From Istiophorus platypterus (lineage: Eukaryota; Chordata; Actinopteri; Istiophoriformes; Istiophoridae), in assembly GCA_016859345.1 (NCBI GenBank), contig CM029121.1, forward strand, positions 26,609,027 through 26,673,026: a DNA stretch of 64,000 nucleotides, in the 5' to 3' direction. The notes beneath the pieces were generated by a model, which saw only the letters and a program-made list of their open reading frames with translations, was not told where the DNA came from and searched no databases. Below are positions 36,881 to 49,689 of this stretch, one piece after another. A program made the translations under genes and the position numbers. Within the stretch, counting starts at the first letter, position 1, and every line of letters starts with the position of its first letter.

Positions 36881-37388
36881 TTGTCGGTGGTTTCCACTCC
36901 CATTGGCTATTACTGTGGTTTTTCCCAGAGAATCGGCTAAAGTACCAAATCTATTTACACTCAACATCCACATCCAGAAGGGCCAAAGAAAACAGGAAGT
37001 CTACCCATCGCTACCCTGCCAAAAACAAAACATCAAAAACACTATCAACTCACCTCGCAGATTTAATGCTATTAATCCAAAAAACAAACAACAAAAAAAC
37101 AAACTCACAAACAATAGAGGAAGGGGAGGGGCCTCTACAAGCTCCTAGTGTGCCCACAGGATTTACCTTACGATACTCTCTCTATAAAGTAATGCATATA
37201 CATTTTCTGTTTCACAATAAATTAGTACAGGCACATTCTCTTCTCTCCTACTGAGTGTAGGTCAGTTCAGGTTTGTGTGTGGGGGGGTGAATCTGTGACG
37301 TTGTACAGAAGACTTGAACTCATCACGGCACATGGACCAAAAAAAAACCAAACAAAAAAAAACAACAAAAAAAAACAAAACAGAAACA

Positions 37389-37422
37389 AACAAACAAACA
37401 AACAAACAAACAAACAAACAAA
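37389..37422. repeat. (CAAA)n microsatellite
   Basis: About eight CAAA units within a longer A/C-rich stretch (37340-37425). A separate CA run of about 15 units lies at 37680-37711. Confidence 0.9.
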
Positions 37423-37679
37423 AAAAGCCGAAAACCTGAAAAACACGACTGAACCGCGAGAAGAAAAAAAACAAAAACATTAGTGGGAAACTTGTGGGCA
37501 GCAAATTTTTTTTTCTTTTTTGGTTTCGGTGTGGATGATGCACTTTAGGCATTTTAAACTTTTGAGAGTTTCTATATAGATTTTATATAAATATGTACAA
37601 ACAAACAAAACAAAACAAAAAATAAAGTAGTCCAGTAAAAACATTCAGGTAAAAAAAACCCAAACAAACAAAAAAAAAA

Positions 37680-37711
<32 letters not shown>

Positions 37712-37814
37712 GAAAAAAATTTAATGCCAAAGACGACCTTGAAGCTTGAGAACTCAATAACTTACAAAAAAAAAACAAAACGTAAAAAAGGAGCTGAAAT
37801 AAAAACGTTCAGTA

Positions 37815-38492
37815 CAGTATGAATGTTTATTTATTTTCTCTCTGTGGAGATAGCACCAGCAGAAACACGCCGACGCCGTCGGCGCCGACGCGGAATCGTC
37901 GCCTCCGACCGTATAAATATCTGAACGCGGCGTACCAAGACGAAAACCGAGGGAGTGAATAAATTAGTGTCAGACCTTGTACAGGATATTTACAGGAGCT
38001 GCTGCCTGTCACACACACACTCACACACACTCGCACCGATGGGACACTTTTCATGGCAGTGAGATTGTTGCAGCAGTCTTGCAGCACATTTAAAGGAGGT
38101 CAGAGGTCAAACTCCGACACATTCAACAGGTTTAGACCCGTGATTTTTCAGTCCTCACAGCCAGAGTTTGATTCTTTCTTTCTTTCCACTTTTTTTTTGC
38201 ACCCGCTAACCGAGTCGTTTTCATTGCATAGCTCTTTGACAAAACAAGATGGCCGTCACAAGCTACAGTATTTCGGACGGGAGGACAGATGTGCGGGGAG
38301 GGCATGAGAGCGATCCAGTTGTAGGAAATGGTAAACATGACGAGTGTGTGCGCGTGTTTGCGTGTGTTTGTGCGTGTGGGGCAGAAACGAGCGTCTCTGC
38401 CGTTACGAGAACAGAAAGCTGGAAGGTCAAAGGGAAGAGATGGATGATGGGGGAGGGGGAAGGAGGTGGTGGTGGTGGTGGTGGTGGTGGGG
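37815..38492 (-). other. Probable brd1 3' UTR
   Basis: The sequence follows the brd1 stop codon on the minus strand without another exon. The first clear minus-strand AATAAA signals are two overlapping copies at 37826-37835, so cleavage just below 37.82 kb would give a 3' UTR of about 0.7 kb. The true end may lie further down, since 37.14-37.26 kb also looks UTR-like. Directly after the stop the UTR begins with about nine (ACC) units (the GGT run at 38466-38491). Confidence 0.4.
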
Positions 38493-40627
38493 TCAGTCTG
38501 TGACGGCGAGCCCGGCGCTCGGCTCCAGCTCGCCGCCACCGCGGTTCAGGTGGTTCATGGCTCGGTCAAAGGCGAGCCGCACAGCTTTCCGGATATAGGA
38601 GGAGCGAGCCTCCGTCAGCTTGATTCTATCGAGCATCTGGTTGATCCCGAAGGGAGCCATCTTGGATCTAGGAAGCCATTGCCTGAGGGGTGAGGGGTGG
38701 GGGTGGGGGGGTAGACACTACATCAGCAACCTCACAGTGTCAGAAAATAAACACACAGCAACGAAGAAATGCCTCAACTGATGGACAACAAGTAATCCTC
38801 CGTCCGCCGAGCAACCATCAGCAGGCTGGTTGCCGAGCAACACACCAAAACCAGCGGAAAGCTTGCTTAAGGCCTGGGATGATCGTTAACATTTATCTGG
38901 CTGTCGCCACCATCCCTGCATTGTTAAAGTAGCGTTACATGTTGCTCGCACTCCTGTTTGCTGGCACAGGTGCTTTTTAACTGGCTGTCGTTATCGGCCT
39001 TTTACGCCCCGTCGCCGGCGCAGTAATACCGATGTGATGTGGCCACAGGTCAGGTATTTCTACAACGTTCTCGAACGCAGCTCAGCCAGTCATCATCAAG
39101 GACCAGAACTATCCATTTAAAGACAGAAAACTCAGAACTCGTCTTCTGACACCTTTGCTACATTTTAACCTGGTGTCTGGTCTTAGTTTTATTCATTTCA
39201 TCTGATTTTAAATCTCCTACAAACAAAAGGTTTAAAATGTTACTGATTATTGTCATTGTACTAAAATATCGTGTCTACGCTATGTTCTACTTTCACGTTG
39301 TCAGTGGTGTCACTCGGCTGCTGTGCTTCAAGTTTGACTTCATTATTTTGTTACTCGCTTAAGTAGCTTCACATGTAAATGATTTGTGGGTTTAATTTCG
39401 CTGCTTTGGTTGGTGGTAATTGGGTTTTTTTTTTTCCTAGACCAATCAACCTAATGTTACATAGTGATGTGAGTCTTTGTGCAGTTTACAAACTGAACAA
39501 TCCCCCCTCCCAAAAAATAATCCGGCTCCTCGAATTAGTCCCGGTCTGGTCCTAGTTTCAGGATCAGAATGATTTTTCCCCAGTAGATTTAGTCAGTCAA
39601 GATCAATCTTCAGCCTCTTTCTATTCAAACTACATGAGCTCTCACAGAATATATCAACATTTATTACCACATTTATCTGATGACACATTGGTCTTTCCCC
39701 AGGCGACTGTGGCCCAATGACTCAGTGCATCTAATGGTGACTGAAGTGCCAGATTTATCTGTTGTTATATGGAGACAAAACTCTCTGTTGCTCATAATTT
39801 AAAAAAAAAAAAAAAACAACAACAAAAAAAAAAGAAACAACACAAAAATCACTGCGCACATTAACTTCTTATCTGCAAAGATGAGAAGGAATTGGGAGGT
39901 TTTTTTGTACTCTGATCTGAAGTTTACCACTTAAGATAAATCACTGTGTCAAGCCTTTCATCATCTGAAAAATAAAGCTAAGGTTCAAGGACTCGTGTCA
40001 TTTTGATCTTGAGTCTTTTCTTAGGTCGAGCAAACGTGTCCAAAATTCCCTGAAAAGGGAAAATTCCCTGAAAAGGGAATTTTGGACACGTTTACTCTTT
40101 TTCTGCTTTTCTGGGCAGATCATTTTGCCCGTTATCTTTCGCCCATCTCGCTTCTTTTTCCCTGAGACTAACGTCGCTAACGGCGACAGAGCGTCTGCGC
40201 GTCCCTCACCAGCTGCGCTTGCTGTCGAAGAAGTGGACGAGGAAGAGTTTCTCTGCGGACCTGAACTGCATCCGCTCTCCGGCTCTGAGGACGTCCAGCG
40301 GGGGCTGGGGAAGCTCCACCCCGTTGTGCTGGGACGCCGTCCTCCGCACCCTGGGGTCCATGATCTGCGAGGGCCGACAGAGAGACAGACGGACAGACGG
40401 GGGGGGGAGGGGCTGAGTGAGACGGCCTCACCGCAGCGGTCGTTTGGACTACGTCCTGGCGGCGGCGGTTGCACGGAGGAAGCCCGCGCTCGATAAGGGA
40501 CACAAGCATGCAAAGCCGGGTCAGGGCCGGAGACGCTCTGAGCGCAGCCGACGCCGCACGCGCACAAACACGTGTGCACGCACACGCACGCGCGCACACA
40601 CACACACGCGCGCGCACACACACACGT

Positions 40628-40679
<52 letters not shown>

Positions 40680-41025
40680 GCCAAGCAAGTCCACGGTGTT
40701 CGGGGCCAGCTGGGAGCTCCCGCGTGGCTGTGAGCACAAATCACGAGCTACGGCACGTACGATGGCAGAGGGGCAGATGGGTAATGAGACACAGAGCGGG
40801 CTGGCACTCACTCACCAGGGCGGGGTAGGAGGGATATCCACTACATTTAGCCCAAACTAGTTTAAGAGGCTCCAGAACAAATGGAGAAGCAGCGGTGGGC
40901 TTCCACACCTCTACAGGAACAACAACAAGCAAGTTATGGAGGAAGTCACTGCAACAGACACAGAGCACAACCAGTCTGAACAAACGGCCACGCACCCACA
41001 CACAGACACAGGTAGACAAATATAG

Positions 41026-41097
<72 letters not shown>

Positions 41098-41738
41098 ACA
41101 CTCATTTTTCTCAGGATCAGCTTAAAAAAAGCATCTGAGTAGACTCCTAATGAGTCGCTGATCGATTCAAGGCAGTTTGCGCTGATTAAAAGGTTTATAA
41201 AAGGGAAGTGGATCTGTCAGAACAAAATTAAACTCGGCTGTCGTCGGGTCTGTGTTCTCTCTCCGACGTCGTGTGTGCTCAGCCAAAGATCATTAGTGAG
41301 GGAAGAAACTCCACTCTGTAATAATGTTTCTTCAGTCCCTAAAACGCAGACAGAGTGACACATCGTCTTCCAGTGGACTCAAGAGTCAGGCTCTCCCACT
41401 GAACTTTAATTCATGGATTAAGTGTCTTGTGAAAAATTAGGCGTGTAAAATTTAAGTAGCTACGGTTAATTTCAGTGTGTCATATACAGATTTAAGCAAT
41501 CTCAAATATCTTCTGCTGCTTTTTAAATGTAGAAGAAGATTTTAAAGACCTGACATCTGGATCAGGGCCAAAAATACTTGAAGTAATGTTTCCACTTTTA
41601 TTTGAAAGGGCCATTGTTATTTTTCTTCCTAGCTGTTGATACGGTAACAATAAACACAACCAGTCTAAAGACTGAGCCATGCAGACACAGGAGAGAGGAG
41701 ATGAACACACAAACAAACAAACACACACACACAAACAA

Positions 41739-41769
<31 letters not shown>

Positions 41770-44700
41770 CACACACGAGGGGTGGGGGGTTTCATTCGAC
41801 ATTTTTACATACTGGTGCAGATACGATACCTGTTACCAAGGCTCATGGCTGGTACCGCACTAACGCACCACTCACCTGACGTTGTCCCGGCGACTGAAAA
41901 CCTCGAGATGACCGACTGAACTTTGACTGCGCTGGAACATCTGTCCGCACGGAGTCACGATTTTTAAAGTTTTTTTATTTTTTTTTATTTTTTTAATGGG
42001 ATTTTTTCAAGAAAAATAATCAAAATTAAAAAAATAATCGATCAAGACACTGATTATTTGGATCATGTGGGGCAGGAATGGACAGAATTTTCATAGCTAA
42101 TGGTTTAAATCACCAGTCTAAGAAGCTCTCGATGCTTCTTCCCACTTTCGGACCTGGGTATTTTTATTTTATTATTTTCGTACATTTGTTTATGAGCCTA
42201 TGATTCACTGAGCCCACAGAGAAAATAACAGACTTCACTTCCGCCTTGCCCGTCTGTTCCTGTTTTCCTCGCTTGTGCGACATTTCCGCCGTGGCCTCGA
42301 CTTAAATGCTCTGAGATCCCCGCCACCTTCATCCGGGGTCTCAGAGGCTCCTGGAACCCGGTTTGGGAACCAGCGACAGAAACTCCGTCAGTGTGGTAAT
42401 GTGGGACGACTGGCTGGATTTATGGGATCCCATTTCAAAGGGTTCTTTTGAAGGACTTTTACAGAAGACCCCTGGGCGCTCATAATTATAATCAACGTCA
42501 CTTAGAGTGTAACAGCAGAAACTTTGATGTAAGGGAGAAATAAATAAAAGCAATGCATGCTGCACAGTTACCAGTATTAGTATACTTACAGAGAGGGACT
42601 TTTAATTAGGTTTAGTAAATGTCTTCAGCTGACAGAAAGAAGAACTGACCAATCAAGCGTTGCCATGCAGTTTCATGCACATTCATCTGACAACACTCGA
42701 ACATAGGGCGCCGCTCAGCCAAGCTCACCTGACGAGATCTTTGCGGCTTTGGTGAAATCTCCGTTCTCGATGCGGGTCACCAGAGTGCTCTTGTCGTCCA
42801 CGGTGCTCCGCCGAGCCGCCACCGGCCGCCCTTTGCCGCTTTTGGACACGATGACGGTGCTGGCGTGGGGAGGAGGGGGTCATGTGAGGAAAAATGTTTG
42901 GAAACACCCCGTGTGGAAAGTGGTGGAAGAATTGGCTCTCAGATGCAGGACGTCAAAGTTTAGACTAGAGCTGCAGCTAATGATTAGTTCATTAACAATT
43001 TGTCTACCTTATTTACTTTTCTTTAACTGAAGACAAAGGATAGAGGGCGTGAGATATACCGTGAGAAAGAAAAATCTGCTACATCGCACATTTAAGAACT
43101 TAAATATTTGGTATTTTTGCATGAAAAATGACTCAAATGTTTATTGAAATAGTTGCTGATTACTTTTCTTTCAGTCGATAAATTGACTGAGTAATCGTTG
43201 CTGCTTTAGTTTAGAATACGTGAAGAGGGGTAATATAAAGGAAATTAATAGATAGAATACATAATTAGTTATATGTTCATGTATTTGCAGCTGTGTTTCA
43301 GTCACCTATTTTTTTTCAGGTTATTCAGTTTGAATAAAAAACTACTATGTATGTAAAACTAGAATAATTGGGAATAAACCATGTTGGGTGAACGGAGAAG
43401 TGTGTTTAAGGGAAGTTAAATTTTCATAGCGGCGGTGGACCCCCCCTGCCCCCGACTCACCTCGCGCTGCAGAGGACGCTTCCGCTGGAGGAGATGCTGG
43501 ACTCAGAGGCACAGCGGCGGCGAGGCTCCAGCAGGCGCGGAGAGGATGAAACTTCCTCCTCCTCTACCACAAAACCATTTGCAATTCCTAAAGATTAGGA
43601 AAAAAAGTATCATTTGAAATTTGATCTAAAACCGTATCCCTTATTTCATTGGAATTGAACCTTGACGGCTGTTCTGAGAACGGTTACCTGTGCCGAGGCG
43701 TTTTATCGGCGACTCCTCTTCCTCCTCTCCGTCGGCGCTGCTGCTGCGGGTTCTTTTCTTCGGCAGGAGCAGCGTCTCCAGCCGAGGTATCACTACCGAC
43801 AGGAAGGTTTTGGCGCCCAGGGGCGGCGACGCGGCAGACGCCTCTTGGGCCTTGGGTGCTTTCTGCGGGCTGGCACTCTTGGACTTGCGGAAGAGGACGT
43901 TGGTCCGTCGGTTGCAGACGCCAGAGGCTTCGTTGGTGAGGTCGCCGTTGGGGAGCAGTGGGTCTGGGATGTGCCCGTTGGGGGTGTCCAAGGGCACTGA
44001 GGTAGACGTGTCGCTGTCAAGCTCCATGGGAGTCTGGTCCATGTTGGGTTTGACGGGGTTCAGGGGGGGCGGCTCCAAGTCGCCGGGCGACGTGTCGGGC
44101 TGTGGCGGTGAGGTCAGCAGCTCTAACGTTAGCGGAGGCCAAGACTCCTCCTCCTGTGGAGCAAAGGGGTCTGCCAGGGGTTCGGGTGGCGGTTTCTCGT
44201 CCGACTCATCAGGGGCTGGGTCAGGCTCCGGGGGGGCAGGTGATGGCGGGGGTGGCGGGAGGGACTTCTTCAGGCTCATCTCGCTGCGGACCTCCATGAT
44301 GGTCTTTTTGAGCAGTTTGAGCCTCTTGCTCCGGGACGGGCTGTGCTTCATGGCCGTGCTCAGGTCCAGCTTCTCCAGCAGCTCCTTCAGCTGGTCCTCC
44401 AGGGGGGTCAGCTGTCGGTAAGCGGGGCTCAGCAGGCGGTCCACTGAGGGATAGACAGTCACATCAAATCATAGCTCTCAGTGCTGTAATACCAACTGTC
44501 ACTTCAACCATTCGACCGCCTCTTGATCCCGAGCTGACACTTGAACTTTCATTTTTAATTCTTTACGTGACAGTTAAATTACTTCGATCTCTTCAACTTC
44601 AACTCCCCTTATTTCACAAATCAATTTACATTTTATTTGCTTTCTTTTCTTAAACTTTCAACTTTTATTAACAAAAGTTAAGGCCAATTTCTGCTTTTGC

Positions 44701-47700
44701 ATTGAACCTACACCTTAGCCCGATGTGCACCTCACACAAAATCTAACTACCCATCATGGCGGCACAGACCACAAGAACTGTTATTAGTCGGCTTCGTAGC
44801 ATCGCATTTCCAGCTTCTCCTTCTTCGCTGCCATCGTACAGACCATCTCCTCCAATGTCTTCTCTCAATTCTGTGTTGCAGTAAATTCAGAGAATCTAAA
44901 ACTGATGTTCAACATCTCCGACTCCATCAAGATCCCCTTGGTTTCAGTCGTCATATTGAAGTATCCGCAAAGCAAAACAGACGCAGAAGTATAAATGCTC
45001 AAAACGGCGTAGGCTATGGTGTAGACTCGATGCAGAAGCTTAAATCTGGCCTTAGTTTGATGATTTTTCAGCCATTATACTTCAACTCATTTAAGTGCTT
45101 CAACTTCAGCTCCTACATAATATTAATTACATAAAAAGTATTTACATTTAAAGCCACTTTAAGCAGTGAAATGATCTTTGGTTTGTACAGATACTTGCTG
45201 TGCATTATCCAGATTATAGCCAAATGTTTCCTTTTAGCTTTGTTATTAAAGATTTAATATTAATTATTTACTGATATCTGCAACCAGTGATTTTAACAGG
45301 CCTCAGGCTCAGAAAAATACTACAAAGATGGTTGGTGTTTAAAAACAGCTCAGAGTGGGTGTAAAAAAAAACAAAAAAAAAAAAGTCAATAAATTTGATG
45401 GGTCAATAAAATATCCAAAACAATAAAATATGTCCGTTAATTGATCAACAACATTTCAGTGACAGATTTCCTGTTTCCCAACTTACCGTCGTCCCAGGAG
45501 AAAGGGGGTGGGGTCTCTAACTTCGGAGCTTCGGGCAGATGCAGCCCGCTGGGGAAGTCGAAGCCGATCCGCTCTGTTTCTCTGCGGGCCCTGCGGAGGA
45601 TGGCCCCGCCGTGGTCCTGCATCCGCTGAGCTGCCTTGTAGAAGAATGTGTCCTTGGCATTGTAGGTCATGCAGTTGGCGATGATGAGGTTGAAGTCCGC
45701 CTCGAACTCCTCCAGGCTTCGGTAGTCGTGGGCGTCGATACGTTTCCTCATGGTGGAGAAGTCCATGGGGTTCTTGATGTGGTCCAGGTAGTCGGGAACC
45801 TGCAGGCGGCAGAGGGGACACGTCAGAAGCTGGAATCTGCTTCTGTGGCAGAAATATATATAGATTTTTTCTTTCCATTCTTTGACTCGGTAAGGTAGAG
45901 TCTGTAAGTGGACCTTCGAGTTTAGATTATTTTGCTCTAATGATGTTTATTGCTCCAAAATGTCAAGAGGGAACATCCACGCTCAGATCGTTTTTTTTCA
46001 TGAGGTTTACGACTGGTCAAAAGTTTAAGGCACTGAAGATGTTTAGATTCTAATCCAGCCAGCCGTAACTTCGGGGAGGACTGTGGGAAAAATGTAGTGA
46101 GAGCCTTGCTGCAGAATCACTTCCCCTCTGTAATTTTTCAGGAAGGAGTCCTTCCTCCTTTCCACTGAATTTTGCAAGTTCGACTATTGCATGAACTAGG
46201 GAAAAAAAAAAGTTTGCCTAACATGTAACTGCTCCAGATTTTTTTTGTAGACCTATACAAAAAGGTGGCAGACCTCCTTGATGCTGACAGGCTGAGCGAA
46301 GATGCTGTACTGGTCCTTCTCCTGCAGCTGGCTGAGCACGGCCCTCAGAAGGATGTTGAAGGGGGTGAGCTGGACCTCCAGCACCGACTGCTGCAGCTTC
46401 ATCTGACAAGAGAGCACACAGTCAAACGGGTCGGATACATGTGGACAGGATCAGACACAGTAAACAGTCACATGTCAGAGTTTATGACCTCGACTGTAAG
46501 TTTAAACTGTTGTCATTCTTTATAGATAGAGTTCAGAAATGCTGAACCGCCTCTACCTCCTCCCTCTTCAGTTTCTCCCTCTTCCTGATGAGCTCCAGCA
46601 GCAGACGAGCTCGCTCCAGGTCGTGGCGGAGGCGGTGCCACTCCTTTAGTTGCTCCTTCAGCACCTGGTTTGTCTCCATTCGATCCTGGGGGAAACACAT
46701 TATGGCCAGTGCAGCGAGAAAAAAAAAAAAACGTTAAAAGAAAGAAGAAGAAAAAAGGACTGCTCCGGCATGTGTCAGCAGTACTGACCATCTGCTTGGC
46801 CTTGGGGGGCTGGGGGTTGGCCTGCAGGCGGCGGATCAGCGGCACATTGTTCCTGGACTGCCTCTTCAGCACCCAGTAGCTCAGCACCCTCTCAACGAAC
46901 AGACGCTTCCTCTGGACCGCCACCTGGTTCAGGATGGTGTCCAAACTAGACCACAGGTAACCAGGCAGGAGGCATTATTCAATAATTACTCATTGTGTCT
47001 TTCATTCAGAATTAAGAGCTGTTGATGTGAGAAGAAACAAAACCTCCTATTTTCTATTTCTGGACTGTGTCTTTATATCTCTAATGGATTATAATCTGCA
47101 ATCTCTCTTATTTCTGTAGAAATAATGGACAAGGCTTCTAAAACAAGACTTATGTTTATGACGATGCTTATTGAAGCAAAGTTATTCTACTGACATGGTT
47201 TTCATTCCTAAACTAGACTGGTTGTTACTAATGTTGTGGTACTAGTGTGAACTTGAAGTTCTGACATGTCCGGAACTGTGACTGATCAAAAACAGGCCTG
47301 TGGAAAACCATTCTGAATATGAAATACAAGAACTATTAAAACAAAAAAAAAAAGTTGACTTGGAGCATGGATTTATAATTAATGCAAGAGATGCATTCTG
47401 GGAGTCCTGGTTGCCCGCCTACCTTGATGCGGTGATACTGGGACCCGAGTTGGCGGGGGTCTCGGGCTCAGGCTCTGGTTCGGGCTCCCCTCTCTTGCTC
47501 TTCTTTTTCTGCCAGCCCTTGGCCCGAGCCTTTCCCCTCTTGTCGGCCCTCTTGTGGCAGGCTCCGTTCTTTGGGTGCGACTCCTCATAGATGTTGAGCG
47601 GCCGGCGGTCGCAGCCCTCCGGTGTGTGGCTGCAGCAGTAGGCGGTCTTCTTCACCGAGAAGGTGGTGGAGCCGGACGCCGTGACCTCCTTGACAGGTTC

Positions 47701-48795
47701 CATCTTCATGTAGAGGCCGGCCTTCTGGGCGCAGCTGACGTGGAAGGCAGTGTAACAGTTGATCTTGTCGCACTGGATGCATGCTCCTGCGCCCTTCTCC
47801 TTGCACAGATAGCAGGTAAGCTTCCAGCGCGCCGGCGGGATGTTGCGGACGCCGTCAATGGGCTCGATGAAAACCGTGTCAGAGAAGCCGACCTCAGGGA
47901 CCCACAGGGCACACGCCACATGGCCCCAGCGGTCGTCGTCTGTCTTCTTCAGGGCCCCGCCTCGGTTGGGGCAGAAGACGCACTCGGCGGGCCGCGACGG
48001 ACACTGCAGGCAATGGCGGCAAAGCCACTGGCCCTCGGGGATGTACGGCACGCCGTAGCACTCCTGGTGCACAGCGATGTTGCAGGAGTCGCAGAAGAGG
48101 ATGACGTTACTGTCGGCTCCGTCTCCGTCCATGCAGATGCAGCAGACGGCGTCCTCGTCCACCAGTGACTGAAGGTCGCTCTGACCCTGCGTCGCCAGGT
48201 ACGACTCCTTCTCGAAGCGGTCCATCAGGAACTCAAACAGGTTGTGCGACACCTGGCTGATGCCCTCGCTCCTCCTCTTCTCGTTGATGAGCTCCAGCCA
48301 GGCGTAGTCTTCCTCGTCCATGTCGTACTCCACCTCCTCGTCCAGCTCCTCTGCCGTCCGCTCCATGTATTTGTAATATGCCACCGGCCTCCTCGGCACC
48401 ACAGGCAGATTGTATTCGACTGTCCTGACCTTCGGCTCTAGCAGGCCGCCAGCACTGCCATGGGTGCCGCCGGTGCTGTGCGAGGCCGTGAGAGCAGCGT
48501 TCTTCTTTTGCTGGTTATTTTTGAGGCGCACGGAGCGCACCAGGACCTGCTGGGGCTTCTCATTGTTCTCCTTGTTGCTGTTGCACTCCATGATCTCCTG
48601 AGCCGTGGGGTCGTCGTCGCCAATGACGTCCAGCTTGTCGTAGATGCTGAGCCGGTGCACGCGGCCGTCCACCTCCAGCTCCACCATCCGCTGAGCTTGC
48701 GCATACGTCAGCGTCTCCCGATTGGGTGACGGCTTGATGGGGGACGACTCCCTTTTCAGCGCAGACGGGCGGTGATTTCGACCTTTCTTCTTCAT
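38493..48795 (-). CDS. brd1: BRD1 (BRPF2), HBO1/MOZ complex scaffold
   Basis: Coding exons (5' to 3', minus strand): 48795-47423, 46945-46789, 46685-46557, 46402-46274, 45799-45487, 44443-43688, 43587-43461, 42859-42729, 40910-40816, 40364-40210, 38682-38493. All introns are GT-AG and the joins stay in frame, giving 1184 residues. Visible domains: enhancer-of-polycomb-like motifs (about 28-75 and 135-200), PHD1 (215-266), zinc knuckle (270-290), extended PHD2 (to about 390), coiled helix (511-553), bromodomain (about 560-660, acetyl-lysine Asn643 in YNAKD), and PWWP (about 1050-1135) followed by a BRPF-type C-terminal helix. BRPF proteins hold HBO1/MOZ/MORF, ING and MEAF6 together on chromatin and promote H3 acetylation. 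I chose BRD1 over BRPF1/3 from KKTDDDRWGH, HTPEGCDRRPLNIY and VIPRLETLL. Exon 7 includes the insert of the mammalian long isoform. The a/b paralogue cannot be decided. Confidence 0.96.
40032..40093. other. Nested inverted and direct repeat in brd1 intron
   Basis: Arms of 20 bases at 40032-40051 (starting AAACGTGTCC) and 40074-40093 are exact reverse complements. In addition, an 18-base unit AAAATTCCCTGAAAAGGG occurs twice in tandem at 40042-40059 and 40060-40077. The inner GGGAAAATTCCC can form its own small stem. It lies in the last intron, 117 bases downstream of the exon 11 donor. Confidence 0.9.
40560..40679. repeat. (CA)n microsatellite in brd1 intron
   Basis: An imperfect CA/CGCA tract with a pure CA core of about 25 units (40630-40678). 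In the transcript it reads as a (UG)n tract about 137 bases downstream of the exon 10 donor. Confidence 0.95.
41025..41101. repeat. (CA)n microsatellite in brd1 intron
   Basis: About 37 CA units with a single extra A. In the transcript it reads as (UG)n about 115 bases upstream of the exon 10 acceptor. Confidence 0.95.
41705..41776. repeat. (CA)n/(CAAA)n microsatellite in brd1 intron
   Basis: CA units alternate with CAAACAAA blocks. Same intron as the previous tract. Confidence 0.93.
42966..43209. mobile_element. GCTGCAACTAACGATTA-type MITE, brd1 intron
   Basis: The left end reads TAGAGCTGCAGCTAATGATT and the right end reads GTAATCGTTGCTGCTTTAG, imperfect inverted repeats of each other. The interior contains CACATTTAAGAACTTAA and AAAAATGACTCAAATG, both landmarks of this very common teleost element. 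It is internally shortened and has no coding capacity. Confidence 0.65.
44681..45052 (+). mobile_element. 372-bp-family TIR element, copy B
   Basis: The left end is AGGCCAATTTCTGCTTTTGC and the right end is GCAGAAGCTTAAATCTGGCCT, imperfect inverted repeats, flanked on both sides by TA as a possible target duplication. The interior shares ordered blocks with copy A (27368-27740, opposite orientation) and with copy C in the ftsj1 intron. It sits in the brd1 intron between exons 6 and 7. No frame is open across it, so it is a non-autonomous DNA element. The superfamily is not assigned. Confidence 0.78.
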
Positions 48796-49652
48796 GACGA
48801 AGCCGTTCAGACCCTGAGAACCAGAGAAATGAAACGACGGTGTCAGTGACTGACTGATGCAAGGCTGTGTTGGCAGCTGCTGAAGAACAAGTCATTAACT
48901 CGCCCTGTGAAGCACCAACCAGCACACAGAGTGCACTGGACCTAACAGAAACCTGCACCAATGATTAACAGCCTTAAACCTTGACGCTGTCTTTCATGAA
49001 CAATGGCGGTTAATGTGTCCTTCAATCTCAGAGGAGCAGAAAAATGTGAAAAATTTCTGTGTCTGAGACAGTGTAGTTACTTTTTATAGTGCTGAGCGGC
49101 CCACAACATTTTTACATACACATAAATGAGCATTAATTAAGATTTAGGCACCTAAGTGCCAAATAAACCAGGCTTTCAGTACATCACCAATGAAGCATGT
49201 GTTTTACACAGTACAGCTGAGTCTCGCATGTGTTGTGTCTTATACAAACAGTTACTGGGTGTTGCTAATTATGCAAATACCCTCGGCCACATTAGGGCTG
49301 GGTATTGTTTTTAAAAGGCCAGGGCCTCTACAATACAACAGAGCTGATAACAAAACTATTTCCAATACCTTAGCTACCTTGGGAATTAAAACATGTTTAA
49401 TTGTTTTTCTCAGTTGCCAAACTGCTAAATGCATCAGTTTTCAAATGAAGAATACTGCCTAAATATAAAGACGATGCAAAGTTAGAAGAGTTTCCTTATA
49501 TATTTAAAAGGAACAACCCAATCAAACCATGTCAATAAGACTCAGAAAGATAATGATGAAAATGTTTGATACTTGATATTTTTCACTACTTGAGTCAACA
49601 GAAAATTTTCAGCCAACATTTAAAAAGTACTGTGGTTTGATACCCAGCCATT

Positions 49653-49674
49653 AACACACACACACACACACACA
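49653..49674. repeat. (CA)n microsatellite in brd1 intron 1
   Basis: About 11 CA units. Confidence 0.9.
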
Positions 49675-49689
49675 AAATCAACAATATAT

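Noticed and set aside
36870..36895. ACCCACCGG...CGGTGGTTT hairpin as a terminator
   Set aside because: Imperfect stem, and bacterial-type terminators are not relevant in this genome.
39998..40744. 248-codon minus-strand frame
   Set aside because: It crosses the real brd1 exon 11 in another reading frame and the adjacent CA microsatellite. The true frame of exon 11 continues the PWWP domain.
43690..44421. 243-codon plus-strand frame
   Set aside because: It is the antisense shadow of brd1 exon 7.
47554..48168. 204-codon plus-strand frame
   Set aside because: It is the antisense shadow of the PHD-encoding brd1 exon 2.
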